Positions 20,912 to 22,246 of a DNA stretch of 22,246 bases are shown here, in pieces. The DNA is taken from assembly GCA_024636425.1 (NCBI GenBank), contig JAGXHB010000138.1, positions 1-22,246 on the forward strand. The letters are read 5' to 3'. Under the pieces are notes generated by a model. That model made no database searches and had not been told where the DNA came from. It saw only the letters and a list, made by a program, of their open reading frames with translations. The DNA is from Roseobacter sp. Lineage in GTDB: Bacteria > Pseudomonadota > Alphaproteobacteria > Rhodobacterales > Rhodobacteraceae. How positions within the stretch are numbered: position 1 is the first letter of the stretch; each line of letters opens with the position of its first letter. Made by a program: the position numbers and the translations under genes.

Positions 20912-22246
20912 ATGGAAATTGCACTGATCCTTTTGGCCGCAGGCAAAGGTACGCGGATGCAATCGGACTTGCCCAAGGTGCTCCATAAGGTTGCGGCTGC
21001 CCCTCTCCTGGAACATGCGATGGCATCCGGTGCGGCACTGTCGCCCGCGCGCACCGTTGTTGTTGCCGGCCATGGTGCCGACCTCGTCGCCGCCGCCGCC
21101 AAAGACTTTGACGAAGACGCCGTCGTCGTCGTGCAGGAAGAACAGCTTGGCACGGCCCATGCCGTCGGTCAGGCACGCGCAGCCCTCGACGGTTTCGACG
21201 GCGTCGCCATCGTGCTTTACGGCGATACGCCGTTTGTCCGGACCGAAACGCTTGAGGAAATGTGCGAAAAAGTTGCCCACACGGATGTGGTCGTGCTGGG
21301 GTTTGAAGCCGCAGATCCGGGCCGCTACGGGCGACTGGTGATGAACGGCGACAGCCTTGACCGCATTGTCGAATTCAAAGATGCCTCGGATGAAGAGCGC
21401 GCCATAACCCTTTGCAACAGCGGTGTTATTGCGTGCAAGTCCAACCTGCTGTTCGACCTTATCGATGCCGTGGGCAATGACAACGCATCGCAGGAATATT
21501 ATCTGACGGACATCATCAGCATCGCCCGCGCCCGCGGGCTGAAAGCTGCTGCCGTCACCTGCCCCGAGGCGGAAACGCTGGGCGTCAATTCCCGTGCCGA
21601 TCTGGCCGCTGCCGACGCCGCGTTCCAGACCCGCACCCGCGCTGCCATGCTGGAAGATGGCGTCACGCTGGTGGCCCCCGAGACGGTCTATTTCGCCCGC
21701 GATACCTATATTGGCCGCGATACCGAGATCGAGCCCAATGTCGTCTTCGGGCCCGGTGTAACCGTCGAATCCGGTGTCACCATCCGCGCCTTCAGCCATC
21801 TTGAAGGGTGCCATGTCTCACGCGGCGGCATCGTCGGCCCCTATGCGCGGCTGCGCCCCGGTGCCGAGCTGTCCGAAGATGTCCGCATCGGCAATTTCGT
21901 CGAGGTCAAGAATGCCCAGATCGCCGAAGGGGCCAAGGTCAACCATCTAAGCTATATCGGGGATGCCACAATCGGTGCCAAGGCCAACATCGGCGCGGGC
22001 ACCATCACCTGCAACTACGACGGCGTTCTGAAGCACCACACCCATATCGGCGCCGGTGCCTTCATCGGGTCGAATACGATGCTGGTCGCTCCGGTTCATA
22101 TCGGGAACGGCGCAATGACAGGATCAGGCTCTGTCATCACGTCTGACGTCGAAGCCGACGCGCTGGCCATTGGTCGCGCCCCTCAGGTGGAAAAACCGGG
22201 CATGGCCCGCAAAATGTTACAAATGTTAAAGGCCAAGAAGGCAAAA
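20912..22246 (+). CDS. glmU: Bifunctional GlmU: N-acetylglucosamine-1-P uridyltransferase / glucosamine-1-P acetyltransferase (C-terminus cut)
   Basis: Makes UDP-GlcNAc for peptidoglycan and lipopolysaccharide. The 445 codons present have no stop before the window end, and they end in a lysine-rich tail (KAKKAK) typical of the last residues, so only a few codons are missing. The N-terminal uridyltransferase has LAAGKGTRM (8-16) with K22, D105 in YGDTP, and EFKDA. The C-terminal left-handed beta-helix acetyltransferase has repeated hexapeptides from about residue 260, the LSYIGDA loop with H345 at the position of the E. coli catalytic histidine, and GAGTITCNYDG (361-371). The ATG is preceded by AAAGAG. 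It is divergent from gph. Confidence 0.97.
   Translation, partial: MEIALILLAAGKGTRMQSDLPKVLHKVAAAPLLEHAMASGAALSPARTVVVAGHGADLVAAAAKDFDEDAVVVVQEEQLGTAHAVGQARAALDGFDGVAIVLYGDTPFVRTETLEEMCEKVAHTDVVVLGFEAADPGRYGRLVMNGDSLDRIVEFKDASDEERAITLCNSGVIACKSNLLFDLIDAVGNDNASQEYYLTDIISIARARGLKAAAVTCPEAETLGVNSRADLAAADAAFQTRTRAAMLEDGVTLVAPETVYFARDTYIGRDTEIEPNVVFGPGVTVESGVTIRAFSHLEGCHVSRGGIVGPYARLRPGAELSEDVRIGNFVEVKNAQIAEGAKVNHLSYIGDATIGAKANIGAGTITCNYDGVLKHHTHIGAGAFIGSNTMLVAPVHIGNGAMTGSGSVITSDVEADALAIGRAPQVEKPGMARKMLQMLKAKKAK

Noticed and set aside
20897..21814. Minus-strand open frame (305 codons) opposite glmU
   Set aside because: GlmU motifs are complete on the plus strand; the antisense frame is glycine/aspartate-rich shadow sequence without a domain.

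Overview
The window looks like chromosomal DNA of a marine Rhodobacterales bacterium (Roseobacter group). The evidence is the gene content and order: a nuo operon with several lineage-specific small genes between the core subunits, a leucine-catabolism (liu/ivd) cluster next to it, GC-rich codon use, and many ATGA/TAATG start-stop overlaps. The species cannot be fixed from sequence alone. I see no phage, transposase, CRISPR array, tRNA or rRNA.

Region 1 (1-8936, all minus strand) holds the first part of a complex I operon. In transcription order it is nuoA, nuoB, nuoC, a 57-aa membrane protein, nuoD, nuoE, a 330-aa membrane-anchored HhH protein, a 75-aa two-TM protein, nuoF, an 87-aa two-TM protein, a 74-codon ORF that looks frameshifted and re-compensated, a small lipoprotein, a small secreted protein (DUF5333-like), and nuoG, which is cut by the window edge. 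Seven of these fourteen genes are not canonical Nuo subunits. NuoE carries a long low-complexity tail ending in an HhH-like module that is about two-thirds identical to the C-terminus of the adjacent membrane-anchored protein. A candidate nuo promoter lies in the 171-bp gap upstream of nuoA.

Region 2 (9108-18259, minus strand) is a leucine/isovalerate degradation cluster. In transcription order it is ivd, an LprI-like periplasmic protein, a possible 34-aa ORF, liuB, an ASCH-domain protein, liuD, a GST, liuE, liuC and an NAD-dependent epimerase. Together Ivd, LiuB/LiuD, LiuC and LiuE convert isovaleryl-CoA to acetoacetate and acetyl-CoA. A good -35/-10 pair upstream of ivd is followed directly by a perfect TGAAC-N4-GTTCA palindrome, which suggests a TetR-type repressor whose gene is not in the window.

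Region 3 (18405-22246) holds a pyridoxamine-phosphate-oxidase-like stress protein on the plus strand with a clear terminator, a convergent DegT-family aminotransferase and phosphoglycolate phosphatase on the minus strand, and divergent glmU, which runs off the window end almost complete.

Three copies of a 22-bp intergenic element (core TTTATTTGGCRAAATGAA) lie between genes at 5891, 11717 and 14394; one is joined to a strong GC hairpin. The most unusual content is the set of non-canonical genes in the nuo operon, including the shared HhH module. No gap longer than about 175 bp lacks a gene.
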